Assembly: GCA_003255065.1 (NCBI GenBank)
Contig: QAOA01005941.1
Coordinates: 319,330-383,329 of the forward strand
Direction of reading: 5' to 3'
Origin: Cercis canadensis
Lineage: Eukaryota; Streptophyta; Magnoliopsida; Fabales; Fabaceae
Length of the DNA stretch: 64,000 bases
Below, in pieces: positions 22,122 to 35,558 of the stretch. Below the pieces are notes generated by a model. The model saw nothing but the letters and a program-made list of their open reading frames with translations. It ran no database searches and was not told the origin of the DNA. Position numbers and translations under genes: made by a program. Numbering within the stretch: the first letter of the stretch is position 1; every line of letters starts with the position of its first letter.

Positions 22122-24546
22122 TCATACATAACCTCTGGTGCCTGCAGCGTTAGAACTTGAATGCGAAAGGTCATTATCCGTCAGTTGAAGTCCCACACTC
22201 AAGGGCCTTGTTTTGCTTAGAGAGATGCTGATCTCATCCCATATTTGCTTGCACTCATTGGCACTCCGATCAAAGCCTAAACAAGCCATTTTTGCTGCTA
22301 TTTCATCCCAAACACCGTTCTCTAAATACCCACTTTCTTGGAATCTCAGCTCAAAACCAGTCTTCAGCTGTATCAAATTTGAAATTTCCAATTCTGTCCA
22401 CCTATTATTACCATGGTCACCAGCTTCAGAAGGATACTTCTTGTGGCTCTTGTTCTCATTAATCTGGGGTTCTTCACCTACTAAAGGTTCAGCTAATGGC
22501 AATGCTTCAAGTGATCCTTTCCCTATATGTTTCTTCACAACCTCCATTAATGCAGCATCTCTTGCTTCAACCCAAGCTCTCTCTTTAGCCCAAAGTTCAT
22601 GCACTTCTCTATCAAACCTTATTGACTCTCTCTTCTTCCTTTCTTCCTCCTTAGAGGCCATTTCTTGTTCTCTATGTTCAATAACACTAAACATCTTCTC
22701 CATCCAAGCATCTTGAGTCTCTATTAGCTTCCTCATGTGGGTGTCAACAAGCTCCTCCACCTTAGCTTTCCAGCTTCTCCTTCCCCTTCCTTGAATTTGT
22801 CTCTGGTCAAGCCCCTTCTGCTTCTCATTCCTTGACTGCTTCATCATATAGGCAATGGCTGAAAGATCCTCGTCGTTGTTCTCCGACGAGGATGTTTCGA
22901 ATTCAGACGAGTTCGAGAAACTAAGGCTCTCGGAGCATTTAAGGTTATGGAGAGCATCACTGTCTTGGTTGATAGTGATGCTTGGAGTTTGATTAAAAGG
23001 AGCAATGTTTATGTTTCTACCATGATTGTGGGTTAATGTTTCTGATGAAGTTGCGGCATGAGTGCTGCTTGTTTCCCCACATATTGCTTCAAGCTGGCGA
23101 AAGAATCTATAGTGCTTCCCATCTTGTCTACCAGCTTTACCTTCCTTGGTCTTCTTGTAATACTTGTACAAATTCTCAAACTTCTCTTTGCATTTCTTTC
23201 CACTTCTTTGGTATCCATATTCCTCACCCATTATCCTAAACACATGGATCACAGCGCTAACATATTTGAATATAAAACATGAAGAGCAAGAAAACAAATA
23301 ATAGCATATAAAATATGAAGGGTAGGGAATATATTTTAGCATATCACAAAACTCATTTCTCTCTTTTTCAAAAAAAAAAATGAGATAAAATTTGGGGAAG
23401 AAAGAAATAGGACAAGGAGAAAATTAAACTTGTCTTTTTAATTTATTACCTTAAAATAATCAATGAGTTTAAAGAGAAAATCATATCATGACCATATCTT
23501 TTCCCTCTATAATTCATGTACTACAACTCTACAATCAATGAATCCCATGTTTTCTCTCTGCCCAGCAATTTTATTTTCTAGAGAGGAATTAAAATAATCA
23601 AGACATTCTCTCTTGTACATTAAAGATCGATGTCAGAAAGAAATATGCATTAGCTAATTGATTTTGGATTTTGTAAAATTCTAGTAGCCCTAGCCAGCTG
23701 AGGAAAGTAGGTTTATAGGACTAGAAAACCAAGACAGGCCTTCAGTTTTCAGGGTGACAATTTCTTGCTCATGTAATGATTTCCTCACAGAAAACCATTG
23801 CAACTTCTCACTACTGGTTCAGTCATCAGTGGAATTCTCTAGGACAAAACTACAAATGGATAACACAAAAAACATCATGGATCTCTCAGATAGCTATAGT
23901 GGACTGTCACTTTCAAGCACAAAAGGAAATTGGCAAAAAAAGAAAAATTCATATTCAGTAAGACAAAACTAATATCCATCTTACTCAGTTGTCACTGATA
24001 TGAAAAACAACCAATTAGGTTGATCTTTCCCTCTCAACCACAAGCAATTTGAGCAAGAAAGAAAAATAAAGAGAAAAGCAAAAGTGGGTTTTATAGAAAA
24101 TTTTGTTGAATTTAATTTATATACCTAGAAACTTCATTCCATAATGGTCCTTTCTGATTGGTCTCTCTGAACTTAGAATCAAGACGGGATCTGATCTCTA
24201 GAAGGGAAAGAGTCTCTTGTCTTGGCCACCTGTTGTTTCCAGCATCAAATCCAAGCCACCCCTTTTCTGCAGCCTCTATGCTACAAAATGCATCTGAAGC
24301 AGTAGTGGCAGTAGTAGTGTTGGTGGGGATAACGCTAGAGGAATAATCATGAAGAGGAAACTGAGCAAACCCACGAGAGAAAACGTCTCCAGCTATGACG
24401 TGTTCATAGCTGTTGGGTAGAGGAGCAGCAGAAGAACCCAAACTGCAGTGAATAGAAAGCGGCTCTTGAAGAAGCGGGTTTGTGCGTAAATGGGTTCTTC
24501 CTGATATGAACTGCCGTAGATCCGGCAGCCCATAATGGTCACTCAT
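22122..24546 (-). CDS. PTL-like: Trihelix (GT-2 clade) transcription factor, PETAL LOSS/EDA31 type
   Basis: Two exons, 24546-24125 and 23235-22122, join across an 889-bp GT-AG intron to encode 511 aa. The junction rebuilds the arginine of EVSR followed by IMGEE inside the first trihelix. The N-terminal trihelix (about 105-170) contains RWPRQETL, LLEIRSRLD and a GYQRSGKKCKEKFENLYKYY third helix, with tryptophans 107 and 136 and a Phe (160) in the third hydrophobic position. A long charged coiled-coil follows (about 290-380). A second, more diverged trihelix (420-482; W420, W450, W473) lies near the end. This two-trihelix plan defines GT-2 factors, and the linker and N-terminal VFSRG.AQF segment resemble Arabidopsis PTL and EDA31. 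PTL restricts growth between sepals and shapes petal initiation; the role here is inferred. The tail after the second trihelix is only about 30 residues, shorter than in Arabidopsis PTL. The protein would act in the nucleus on GT elements. Confidence 0.92.
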
Positions 24547-24755
24547 CTGAGAAGAGAAAAGAGCAAAGAGAAGTGAAGAGAAGACAAGAGGTTAAGTAAA
24601 GAAAAGAGAGAAAGAGTGAAGACTAAAAGAGACTTCACAAGTGAAAAAACCATCTTTTTTTGTTTTGTTTTATTTTTTTCTCTAAAGGGAGACAGGATCC
24701 GAGTCTACCGCGAATCTTAAAAGCTAGACTTTTCACTCTCTCAGTGTTAGAACTT

Positions 24756-24775
24756 AGAGAGAGAGAGAGAGAGAG
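24756..24775 (-). promoter_or_regulatory. GA/CT microsatellite upstream of the trihelix start
   Basis: About ten GA units lie some 210 bases upstream of the start codon, within a CT-rich leader when read on the coding strand. GAGA runs in leaders of plant developmental genes can be bound by BPC/BBR proteins. Binding here is only inferred. Confidence 0.35.
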
Positions 24776-24829
24776 TGAAGGGGATACGTAAGGGATAGCC
24801 AATAAAAGGCTGACACATGGCAAAGCATT

Positions 24830-27565
24830 ACACGCCCAGGATTATCCTTGTGCCAGCACTGGTTAGGTGACGAATGTACAGTAAATCAGATTTCCAACTT
24901 TTTGATCACTTTAGTTATTTTGCAGCATCTTTATTAAGGGAAGCTTAGCTTTAACGAATTTCCCCAAATTTATTATAATAAATTATAATATTTTTAGATT
25001 CATATGCTAACATCGTTATTTTGAGAAACTCCATTTATTTTTTTTTGGCCAGAAGAGAAACACGAGTTAGATAATAAATATCTTACACTAATATAATTGA
25101 TTCAAACTGTACTGTCAAATTAAAAAAAAAAAATTCAGTGCCCTGATTAAATTTTTAATTTGTTTTATCTATCAATCACCTTTATTTGTAAAAGAATATA
25201 TGTTACATTTTTTTTTGACTAAATAGCATTGTTCATAAAAACAATAAAACTTAAAATTAGTAATGAAAAAAAAATTTCTTTTAAGCTAAAACTTCTTGAC
25301 ATTTGGTAACTTCGAGAATACTCGTGTGTATATTCAAAGAGAAGAGGAGAAAAATATTAAACAAGAGAATTGAAAGATAAATAAATGAACTACTCCCCAA
25401 GGATTTAGACCTGATAACTTAACATCCTTTGAACTTTCTCTAAAACACTGATGAAATATTATCATTTATACATGTTTGGAGGTATAGTGCATTTGTGAGG
25501 GAAAATTTTCAGGTCCTATCGTAATATTGAATTTTTTTCAGTACTATTTTCACTTAAAATCAGCCATATAAAAAGAGAGAGAGAGAGAGAGAGAGAATGA
25601 GTGCAAATAATGAAATGTGTAAAACTAATTACTGTGGTTAATTCTAAGTAGCAGGAGTATATTGACCTGAGCTATATATTATATGCATGCATACGTAATT
25701 GTTGATTGTTATAACCACATTACGAGTATATAATGATTAACGACTATCAAAAGACTAATGAAAAAAAGGAGCTAGGGAAGAAGCATTATGTCATTTGCTT
25801 TCTTTCCTAGTTACAATTAAGGAACACTATGATGTTGTTTATAAAATATCTCTTGTAAATTATAGCTTGTTGCATATGATAGAAATAAAGGAACACTATC
25901 ATGCTGTTTGTAACTTGAAAATTATAGTTTATTCCTTTATATGATGGAAAATTATTTTTTTATTAGAAAATATTGTTTTAATTGCATACACTAATCGTGA
26001 AATATAAAATAGTTACACAAATGGTTTAAAATCTATTATTAAATCATATATATATATATATATAATATCTTAAAGCTAGTTGAGAATTTAAACATAACTA
26101 TTACTTAGGGTTTGATGTTTAGTTACATACAAAATTATACACGATGCATATCAAATATCAACGGTTTACAGTGACCATGAATGATATTTTAAAGTTCGAT
26201 GGCTTACAATCCTCTTGAAAGAATATAATAAAATCATTCAATATTTATAATTGTTTGAATATTGTTTGTAAACTGATGGATTCCACCATCAAAATATTTA
26301 TACTAATAGATAAAAGTGATTTCTTTTTAGTATCCAATTTTTTTTTTTCAAAACGACCTCATTTCTGTTTATTTATTAACAAATAAAAATAGGGTATTTT
26401 TTTCACTTTAAAATGTAGTTTAATTAGGAAATTATTGATTTTATTCCTTCGGTTTATCCTTCTCATTTGACCCGAATCATGGTCATGTACATGATCTTTA
26501 AGATTGGGGAGATTCTTTGGATGCAAGATCAAGTCCTAGAGTACAATTACTTTATGATGGTTGTGATATTATTATAGTTGTATTATTAGCGATTTTAATA
26601 TATATTCTTTCTTATAAAAGAGTTTATTAAAGATAAATATAAATATATATTATAATGTAAAAATTTTATCTTTGATAAAAAAAAAAAAAAATTACCTTGA
26701 AATAGTGATGATCATGTGCATGTTTTCTATGCAGTTACTTGCATTAACACATTTTGCAGCTGTATGACACTCCTTGTGCCAATGAAATTAAATAGAAGGA
26801 AGAGTGGACTTAATCTTCGCTTCCCATTAACCATCTTTTTTTACTTTCATTTCAATCAAAAACCAAAATCATATTCTACATTAATTATTAGATTATGAGT
26901 TGGGCAATTTCCTGCATTAACAAGGTTAATACTCCTTGACCAAATGAGAATACAAGACAGAACTATGGTCCTAACGTTCCCCATTGGATTATCGTATAAA
27001 TAAGAGTAAATTACAGAGACTCTACTTAAGATTACTTGAAATTACAGGATCTCTCTTGTTTTGAAAATTATAGGGATCTCCCTTTAAGTATAATTTCTAA
27101 AGAAGGTTTATGTTATATTAAAGCTAAATATAAGAAAAATATTTGTAACATAAAATAAAAAATAGTAGTTTTAGTTATAATGCCATATTATAATAATGTA
27201 AGGGCAATATGTATAATTTCTAAAATAAAAATTATAAGCTATGTAAGAGTAAAATATATTTTTCGTCATTGAATTATTACTCAAATGTCACTTTAATCCT
27301 TAATTTATGTTTGGTGTCATTTTAATCCTCTAATAATTACATTACCCACCAAATTAGTTCTCCGTAACACTTAAAATAAAGGACTAATTTGTTGAGTACG
27401 GTGATTATTTAAAGAATAAAGTGATAAAAATAAATAAATCAATTACTAAAATAACATTTAAAAAATAATTCAAATACAAAAAAAAATATTTAACTCTGTC
27501 TATGTAATGTTATTAAACCTCATGAGAGGCCACTGTAATTGACTACTCTACAAATAATGGTGCCA

Positions 27566-27608
<43 letters not shown>

Positions 27609-29217
27609 TTAGGGTGCAATTTTGTTGCCACTTGTGTCACAAAAACAATAACTGACGAACAGTAGCTAGCCCAATAAAAGGGCAAGGAGGACAAGCTGTA
27701 AGTAAGTTAATAGGTTAAGCTGATTTTGTTGAATTTTTTATTTAGCCTGAAATTTTATATATATATATTATATAAAATTTGGCCCAAAGTGTTTTTTGTT
27801 TGGATTCAACCTCACGAGACAGGAGTTGGCTTTTATTCTTCTTCCCTTTACAGATGTAAAATGCATATTGGTGTGTATAAATATGAGAAAAGGTAATGTG
27901 CGAATGAAGTAGCATTGCTTCATATCAAATTATTTTATTTAATATTACTTTTCCTGAACATTATTTCATTTGGTTTTGGAGTCTAAGTGGGGCTTAGTAA
28001 AATTTTACAGAATTTCACAAAATATTAATACAATATGTTCAAGTAGAACCTTTTTATTTCTACATTACTTAATTTCATAATGTGCCATATAACATGAATG
28101 GCACCATCTAAATTCAATTAAATCCATTATAATTATACAGGACTCACTAAAAATCAGATCTTATAGCTTAAATTTAATAAATGTGAGTTAGTATGCAAGT
28201 GACAATATTTATTTTTTTAGTCTATGAAAATTTATGATAAAATATATTTTTATTTTAAAGTCAGAGTATATCATATGTCTCAGTAAAAATATATCTTATT
28301 AAAAAGAAATTGACGAGAATAGAAAATAAACTTTATAAGTAATGCGCTTAATATTTTTGTTCAGATGAACTAACATCACTCACATTTTCTCATAAGTCAT
28401 AACTATCTAGCTCACCAACTTAACTAAAACCAGTTCCAAGTTTCCTCCAAAATGTCTCGTATTTAATTCACCTCCTAAGTGGGAGAGAATATGAGGTTTG
28501 AAAATGGTGCACGTAACGTTTCTCAGCATCCAATAGTGGGCAAGCAGAATTTCTCTAACCTAACAAATTACTGTTGGGGGATCGGAACCAACGGTCCACA
28601 TGGGTCAGTCATATAGACAAAAGAAAAGAATCTGAGTCCCTGAATCACTGTCAGAACTGATTACTTACCTCAGACGTTGCTGACCCACTTGGACTTCAAC
28701 GTCAATATTGTAATTGTAGGCCATGCACTCAGCTGCCAAATGAGCATTAACAAATGGAGAGAGCAAGGGTAATATTATTTGCATGTTATTCCAAAAGAAA
28801 AAAAAAAAAAAGTAGGTTATAGTACGTGGATAAAGCATAGATTCATTTATATTTTATACTGAAATTTTAATTTAATTGAGAAAGCGAAGACAAAAGAATT
28901 CAATTTTCTGACTGATTGGTCAAAGAGGCTCTGATATTATGTTAAGAATCGATTCAACTTAAAAACTTAAATTGTTAGTTGAATGTTTAGAAATAATTTT
29001 ATATTTAACAATTTTTATGTCTTCATTTATGATTTTGGTATTACTGTAAAGTTCTCGAAAGGTTGAGGCATTTAATATAAATCAATCACTTAAACAATTA
29101 TCAAATTTTGAATTTAATTAAATAATTTTTTTTAATNATATATTTTTAAAAATTAATTATCTTAACATATTCTAGCTAGATAACTTAATTTTACAAGATG
29201 TTTATAATAATATTAAA
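24830..29217. other. AT-rich gene desert upstream of the trihelix gene
   Basis: No gene was recognised. It contains GA (25574-25596) and AT (26048-26064, 27571-27604) microsatellites and a possible MITE at 27247-27496. ORFs of up to about 60 codons have low complexity. Confidence 0.5.
27247..27496. mobile_element. Possible MULE-type MITE
   Basis: The ends GAGTAAAATATATTTTT and AATATTTAACTC are inverted and imperfect. They resemble the termini of the better-supported elements at 8848 and 63238. No matching target duplication was found, so the call is weak. Confidence 0.35.
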
Positions 29218-29220
29218 TTA

Positions 29221-29632
29221 GGGTTTGGTTGGCCTGAAACTTCTGGTGATCATTTGGTACATGGAATGAAATCATGATTCCATGTTCTATTCTATGGAAT
29301 GAGCATTGGAATGTTTGGAAGCGAAAAAAAGCATGAAATGATAATTTCATTATAGTTCTAAGCCTAGTTCATAGAAGTGAGAATATGAGCATTCTCACCT
29401 TGAGAGGTGGGATTACTCATTCAATTATATGCAATTAATTATGTTTNATTATGTTTTTTTTAATATATCCTCATTAGTTTTACAAAATGAAAAATATTTA
29501 TGTCTTTTATAAACTATTTTAATTTCATATAACTATCAAACTATGAAAAAGAATGACTATTTCATTCTAGCCCATTTCATTTCCATTCCTATTCCAACTC
29601 CATAATTTTCATTTCATGTACCAAACAAGCTG
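29221..29632. mobile_element. Possible Tourist-like MITE
   Basis: The left end reads GGGTTTGGTTGG and the right end CCAAACAAGCTG. TTA flanks both sides (29218-29220, 29633-29635). Inside, ATGGAATGAAAT on the left is mirrored by ATTTCATTTCCAT on the right. An N at 29447 interrupts it. Confidence 0.4.
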
Positions 29633-29639
29633 TTAGTTG

Positions 29640-32003
29640 ATAGTAGTATTTTCTTTCACTTTTTTTTAGAGTAGCTTAATAAACACCCATTTGCAAACTT
29701 AAAAATCTATATACTTTTAATATTTACACACATAATAATATGTAAATTTAATTGAAATATTAAACCCTTTAAAGTTTTGTTTTAGGATTCAAATTTCCTA
29801 CATACGCTTTGATATATAAGAATTGTTTCTCAAATTAGGTAAGGGCAAGGGCAACATTGAAAAAACAAGATCACGTGACTATAAAGCTGATGTCATTTGA
29901 CGAGCACTTTTCTTTTTACTTCTTTATTCAATTTGTATTAGTATATAATTTCTTTTTTGTTTTTTCAGTAAAAATGGGTCTATCTCTATGATTATAGAGT
30001 TGAAATTTTCAAAAGAGAGTGAAACTCTCTGTTCCTGAGGTTTATGGTGGGAAAAGATGGCTTGTCCTTGCCTAATTGGGAAATGTTGACGATAAAGTGC
30101 CAGCTGTACAACATGGCTTGCTTATCACAATTAGTACGGACACAATAGAAAAGTGGGACCATGATGGGAAAATGGACGACTATGATGGGATAGCGTTATG
30201 ATTCTAGGAGATAACAAAGGTGGGGCTCTTTTTGTGTTCATCATTGGATAATCTCGTATTGAGAATTTCCACACTTTATGCTTCTCTTTCTTCTGCCTTT
30301 CGGGCCTAATTGTCAAATATATCAATAATGACATTTCCCCCTCATCTTGGCACAAAATAGACAAGTGGGATCACATAGGAAGTTGAGTTAATGATATGAC
30401 ATACGATTCTTTCTATACCAAATCTCTACGATTACTTTTACAAGTTATCAATGAAAATTCTAATTAATTTTAATTGTGGCTAATAATCATGCGAGAGTAT
30501 CATCTCTTTTTAAAATTTCATTCTAATTGTTCTTAATAAAATTTGAATTCTAATACTTTTACTATAAAATTTTAAGTACTCAATCATTGAAATGTCCATT
30601 GAAAACAACGAGACTATTATTTTTTTTTTAAAAAAAAAAAAGAATGGTANTGGTATGCACTATGCAATATACTACCATCATATTATAAAAAAGAAATCAA
30701 AACTTATATGTATATTGCCTATAAATAAATAGCGACTATAATTGTAATCAAGGGATTCGAATCATAAAAGAATATAAAAAGACTATCTTTATGATTGAGA
30801 GTACACACCATTGAGCTAAAACTCTTTCTCTTCGAGTCATATATAAATATAGGTAATGCATTAGTTTTTATTTATTTTACTTTTCTGTCCATTTTTTAGC
30901 TTTAAAATTAAGTCTTGGCTTGGCTTGGCTCTTCTATTGGCATTAATAATGCTTTGATTGCGTTTACATCATGAACCCTAACGATACCATGTTACAATTG
31001 ACGCTCTGCCTTAGTTTTCGACCAACACCACCAAATTCCACTTACATCTTGAACCCAGACGACACTGCGTTGTAGTAACAAAACCAAAGATAAATTTGCA
31101 ATACTTAATTAAAGCACAAACGACATCGTGTTGCAGTTTAAAAAAAGAAAATGCATGGAGCAATATACTTAGTAGAGTAATTTGGCCAATATCTTATAAC
31201 GATTGACAATAGCTAAAGTCATGTTGAAGTGCATGGAGCTCAAGGCATTATGCGAAATGCAATGAATCCTAATAAGAAAAAAGTCCACCAAATAGTGGAG
31301 CAAGCCTCAGTAAAAGGATAAATTTTTATTTTTTAACGGTAAGAATATATTCGGATCAACTTTTATGCATCAAACTAAATTTCTCTTCTGACGATTTTAA
31401 AGGTGCCCTGGCTTGATGAATTTAAGAAAAAAAAATTCTAAGTGCTAATGTTAAGATTTAAATTTTGACCAACTTAAATAAAAGACAAAGCTTTACTCGA
31501 CAACATACTTGAGCATATGATTACACTTAAATCCTACCCTAGTTATAAAGTTAACTATTCTTCCTCCTTTGTGATCGCTGTATTAAATTATGGGTTTTGT
31601 CATCTCCCAACCAAGTACTCTATCTTAGTTGTTTTCCATTCTCATACTCATAAGTTCATAACTATTTGCTAATTATTTGATGTAAACTATATTAAAACTC
31701 TTTAAAACATTTTGATAACTTTACGACCAAAGTAACTCTTTTAGAAGAATTGATTGTGAAAGAACCAGTAAAATGTGTTGGTAAAAATAAAGTGGATATG
31801 ATGGATAATTTTTTTAAAAAAACGTTTGTGAAGCACTAAGAAAATGAGAAACTGTATCAGAAGTTACGTCGCATCGGTTATTATTGGCCCACTAGAGATA
31901 AATGCAATGGATTAGGTAACATGACAAAAATGGAATTGATGTAAATCAGAAAAGGAGAGAAAAGACAAAAGAGAAGTGATAGAAAAAAGAAGGAGAAATA
32001 AAT
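29640..32003. other. Intergenic stretch without a recognised gene
   Basis: Only domain-free short ORFs were found. An N at 30650 follows a T/A homopolymer and is probably a sequencing gap. Confidence 0.45.
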
Positions 32004-32494
32004 TTTAAACTATACTTTTCTATATGATAAACGACTAATGCCTATTTATATTAGTTTTTCCTTTTGCAATTTTTTTAAAGGACTTAAAAAAAATTTAGAT
32101 TCTTTAAGGAAAAAAAGCACAACAAATTATTCTCAGCTTTTCCTTTATATTTTTTTTTTTTTGATAAAATGGCTCATCCAATCGAAGGGTAAAATAAAAG
32201 TTGCAATAGTAAAAAGTAAAATTTAAAATTAAAGTAACTCCAACAACANTTTAAACTATACTTTTCTATATGACAAACGACTAATGCCTATTTATATTAG
32301 TTTTTCCTTTTGCAATTTTTTTAAAGGACTTAAAAAAAATTTAGATTCTTTAAGGAAAAAAAGCACAACAAATTATTCTCAGCTTTTCCTTTATATTTTT
32401 TTTTTTTTGATAAAATGGCTCATCCAATCGAAGGGTAAAATAAAAGTTGCAATAGTAAAAAGTAAAATTTAAAATTAAAGTAACTCCAACAACA
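32004..32494. repeat. 245-bp block duplicated around an N
   Basis: Positions 32004-32248 and 32250-32494 are identical except for about one substitution, with only the N at 32249 between them. Both carry the same 62-codon ORF. This looks like two overlapping contig ends left unmerged, not a true tandem duplication. Confidence 0.85.
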
Positions 32495-33826
32495 TGACAT
32501 TATATTTTCACTTAAATCTTACTCTATTCGTTGGTTCAATTTTCATTAATCTTGATTTTATTCTTATTAATTAGCACTACCTTCAAAGTCATAGTTATCT
32601 TCATTGCATGCATGGCCTTAAGATTTATTTTATTGTGTCTATTTCCTTCATTAAATTCTCTTTTTATTTATAGAAAGATTGGTCATCAAAGAACAAGTAC
32701 CACATTGTACTTAAAATAGAAAATGGGACGTGATTGAATAATTTCACTAAAGATTGTACAGTGTACACCACTCAAAATGAGTGGATGGATTCTGATTAAA
32801 TTTAAGTATGTCTAATTTTAAATTTGTGTAGTTTAGATTAACAATGAATAAGAATTAGTGGTAAGATATGTAATTGTTCGAATAATATTACTCTGTCATA
32901 AAAAAATAAAAAAAAAAACTTTATAGATCGAGAAAATTGCAGGCTTTAGCTTGTCTTTTTGTAGCCCCATGACTTAGACTTAGATATGAGGTAAGTTAAG
33001 GTCGCGGTATCTATCTCTCTGACTTTCCTCTTCCCCATACTCCTATGGTAATGATTTCTTGTATTACCAAAAAAAAAAAAAATGAGAACACCATGCATGG
33101 CACTAAGAAATTGTATCTAAAAGAGAAATATATAAAATTTTGAGTGCATATAATAAATAAATATTTTACAGTGATTCATTTAATTTTTTTTATTTATCAA
33201 TCTTACACTAGTGTGTGAAGAATGTAGAAAAAAAAGAGTGCCATTATCGTTCCCCAAAGGTTAAGATAATTTTTTTTATAATAAATAATCAAAAACTTGT
33301 TTTATTTTTTTCCCAAAAGATTTTTTTTAAAAAAAATAATTCGTTTTTTGAAGAAGCTAAAAATTTAACTTTTTTTAAAAAAAAAAATCATAAAGGCTGT
33401 TCATTTTCAGTCTAGAAGTTGTCATTTTTATCTTTTTCATGAGAGCTTTTCTTTTTTATTAATCAAAAACTAATTTAAACAGTCTAAGATAAGAGTTTAA
33501 TATGAGGCCAGTATTAGGCCAATGTAAGGATGCACATTTAAGATTATTTAATGAGAGACTTAGTCTTAATATATAAAAGCTAACTCAATAATACTCTTAT
33601 AGTTAAAATTTAATAAAAGAAAAAGTTCAAAACTTAAATGTTCAGTAATTCAAACAATATTTAAAAATAATTTATTTTGTATATATGAGATCTAGCTTCA
33701 CATATTCTCTAAAATCTTACCTTATCTTTATATTAGATTTGTGAAAGAAATTTATTAAAATTGAAATGCAATTGTTAGCAGCTCTAATTTCACATTTTAT
33801 ATTTATCATCAATTGTTCGTCTCAGC
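32495..33826. other. Intergenic AT-rich DNA
   Basis: No gene or clear mobile element was seen. Confidence 0.4.
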
Positions 33827-33999
33827 TAGGGATGACAATTTGCCTCATACCCGACGGGGCCTCGTTATTTTTACCTAGTTGGATACAAGTATGGGGCAAA
33901 AAAATAGGTATGGGGATGAGGATGAGTAATTTTATAGGACCGGGGTCGAGGATGGGGAAGTCACTACCCACCCTGCCCCGCCCCGTACTGTACATAAGT

Positions 34000-34043
<44 letters not shown>

Positions 34044-34361
34044 CATTACATAATTTTTTTTTGATTTATAAATTGTGTATATTTTAAAAAATATAGATGT
34101 ATGGGTAAATGGGGCGGGACATGGGACAGATGGGCATTTAATAGGGTGAAAATGAGACTGTTGAAAAATCTCTGGTCGAGGATGAGTCCAAAGATGGGGC
34201 ATGCATGTGGATGTCCTTTGGGGATGGGGACAGAGAGTGTCTGCCCCGCCCCATCCCCATCGAGGATGAGTCCAAGGATAGAGCATGGAGATGTCCTTTA
34301 GGGATGGGGACAGAGAGTATCTACCCTGCCCCATCCCTACCCCACCCACCCCATTGTCATC
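33827..34361. mobile_element. Terminal-inverted-repeat element of the GGGATGACAAT family
   Basis: It begins TAGGGATGACAATT and ends ATTGTCATC. GGGGATGGGG and CCCCGCCCC runs lie near the ends and an AT microsatellite (about 34001-34040) is in the middle. The same family recurs at 59964-60260. An internal 80-bp unit is tandemly duplicated (about 34179-34336). Plant elements of this kind are non-autonomous hAT relatives; no clear target duplication remains on the right. Confidence 0.55.
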
Positions 34362-34378
34362 AGTCAAACACTCTCTAC

Positions 34379-35312
34379 TAGGGGTGTTCATAACTCGGTG
34401 AACCGTTCGAACCGGACCAAAATAAAGGAAATCTTACGGTTCCAGATAGAGAATGAGTGAGATTGGATGGCTGCAATTAAATAAACTGGTTTAAGCTGGT
34501 CAGTTCGGTTTTAACTTAGAAAAACCAATACAAACCGAACCCAACCGAATTTAATCCCATTTATGAAAACGATGTGTTTGAAAACCCCTTCAGCCCTTCC
34601 CATTCCCCTTCATTTCCCAATACTTCCAAGGCCTCTAATTTGGCTTCACACCCATTCCTTTCCCCTTCTCCTCCCCTTCCCAATACTTCCAAGTTCCAAG
34701 GCCTCTAATCTAGTTCACAGGTTCCAATACAAGGCAAAATAGAAACCAGATAGAGGCCATTATTTTCTTGATTGCTCAACTATGGATTCAAAGCTTCCAA
34801 CCTTTGGGTTATTTGTTTCTCATGCCGTCGGTGATTGGGTCCTTGCTCCAAGCTATGGATTAAGGCCGACGACATTCATACGTGCTAGCAAGTAGTAACA
34901 ATGGAACCATCACCATTAATGCTAACGACGGAAGTAAAAGCCCTAGTAAGTTTCATTTTTTGTCTGAATATTTATTTTTGGCTTACATCCTCGCATTTTC
35001 TTCCATTTTTCTATTAATTTGGTATAGGTTTGTCATTTGTGATATGTTAATCTAGTTATAATTCAAAAAAATTCTTTGTGTATCATTCTGTTTTAGGTTT
35101 CTAGATTTCCTTCATAATTTTTGAATTTTTATTAGTTTGCATTCCCAATCTGATCAAACCCGACGGATCAAATCGAGAATCGATCAAACCGATTTTGCAG
35201 GTTTTCAATTTGGTGTGGTTGGTGGCGGGTGGGAAAATTCCCAATCCGATGACCATCGGTCGGGTGAGATAGTTCTTCAAATCTGACTGAACCCGACCAA
35301 TGAACACCCCTA
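34379..35312. mobile_element. Complete non-autonomous hAT element with 8-bp TSD
   Basis: The 934-bp element begins TAGGGGTGTTCAT and ends ATGAACACCCCTA, a perfect 13-bp inverted repeat. The 8-bp sequence CTCTCTAC is repeated exactly on both sides (34371-34378 and 35313-35320). Subterminal regions are rich in CGGTT/AACCG, as in many plant hAT elements. No transposase ORF is present. It inserted just outside the end of the element at 33827-34361. Confidence 0.9.
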
Positions 35313-35558
35313 CTCTCTACCATAGTATCCAACTGTGATTTCTGATATGGTGTTATTAAGTTTTGAACACTATGACTTGTATTTTAAAGCCATGCATAGT
35401 CGCTAATTGCCCAAAGATAGGCCCATCTATTCACAGGGCCAATCCACTTGGGTTGCTGCTCCTCATACCACATGTTTAACTTTGGTCAGTAGCCCAATAA
35501 ACAAATGGAATTTTTTTTTTAAAAGTATGATGAATAAAATTAGATCAGCTATTAGATT

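Noticed and set aside
33766-34391. ORFs of 91 and 189 codons over the G/C-rich segment
   Set aside because: They translate GGGGATGGGG-type repeats and an AT microsatellite of the TIR element at 33827-34361. The repeated peptides follow the DNA repeats.
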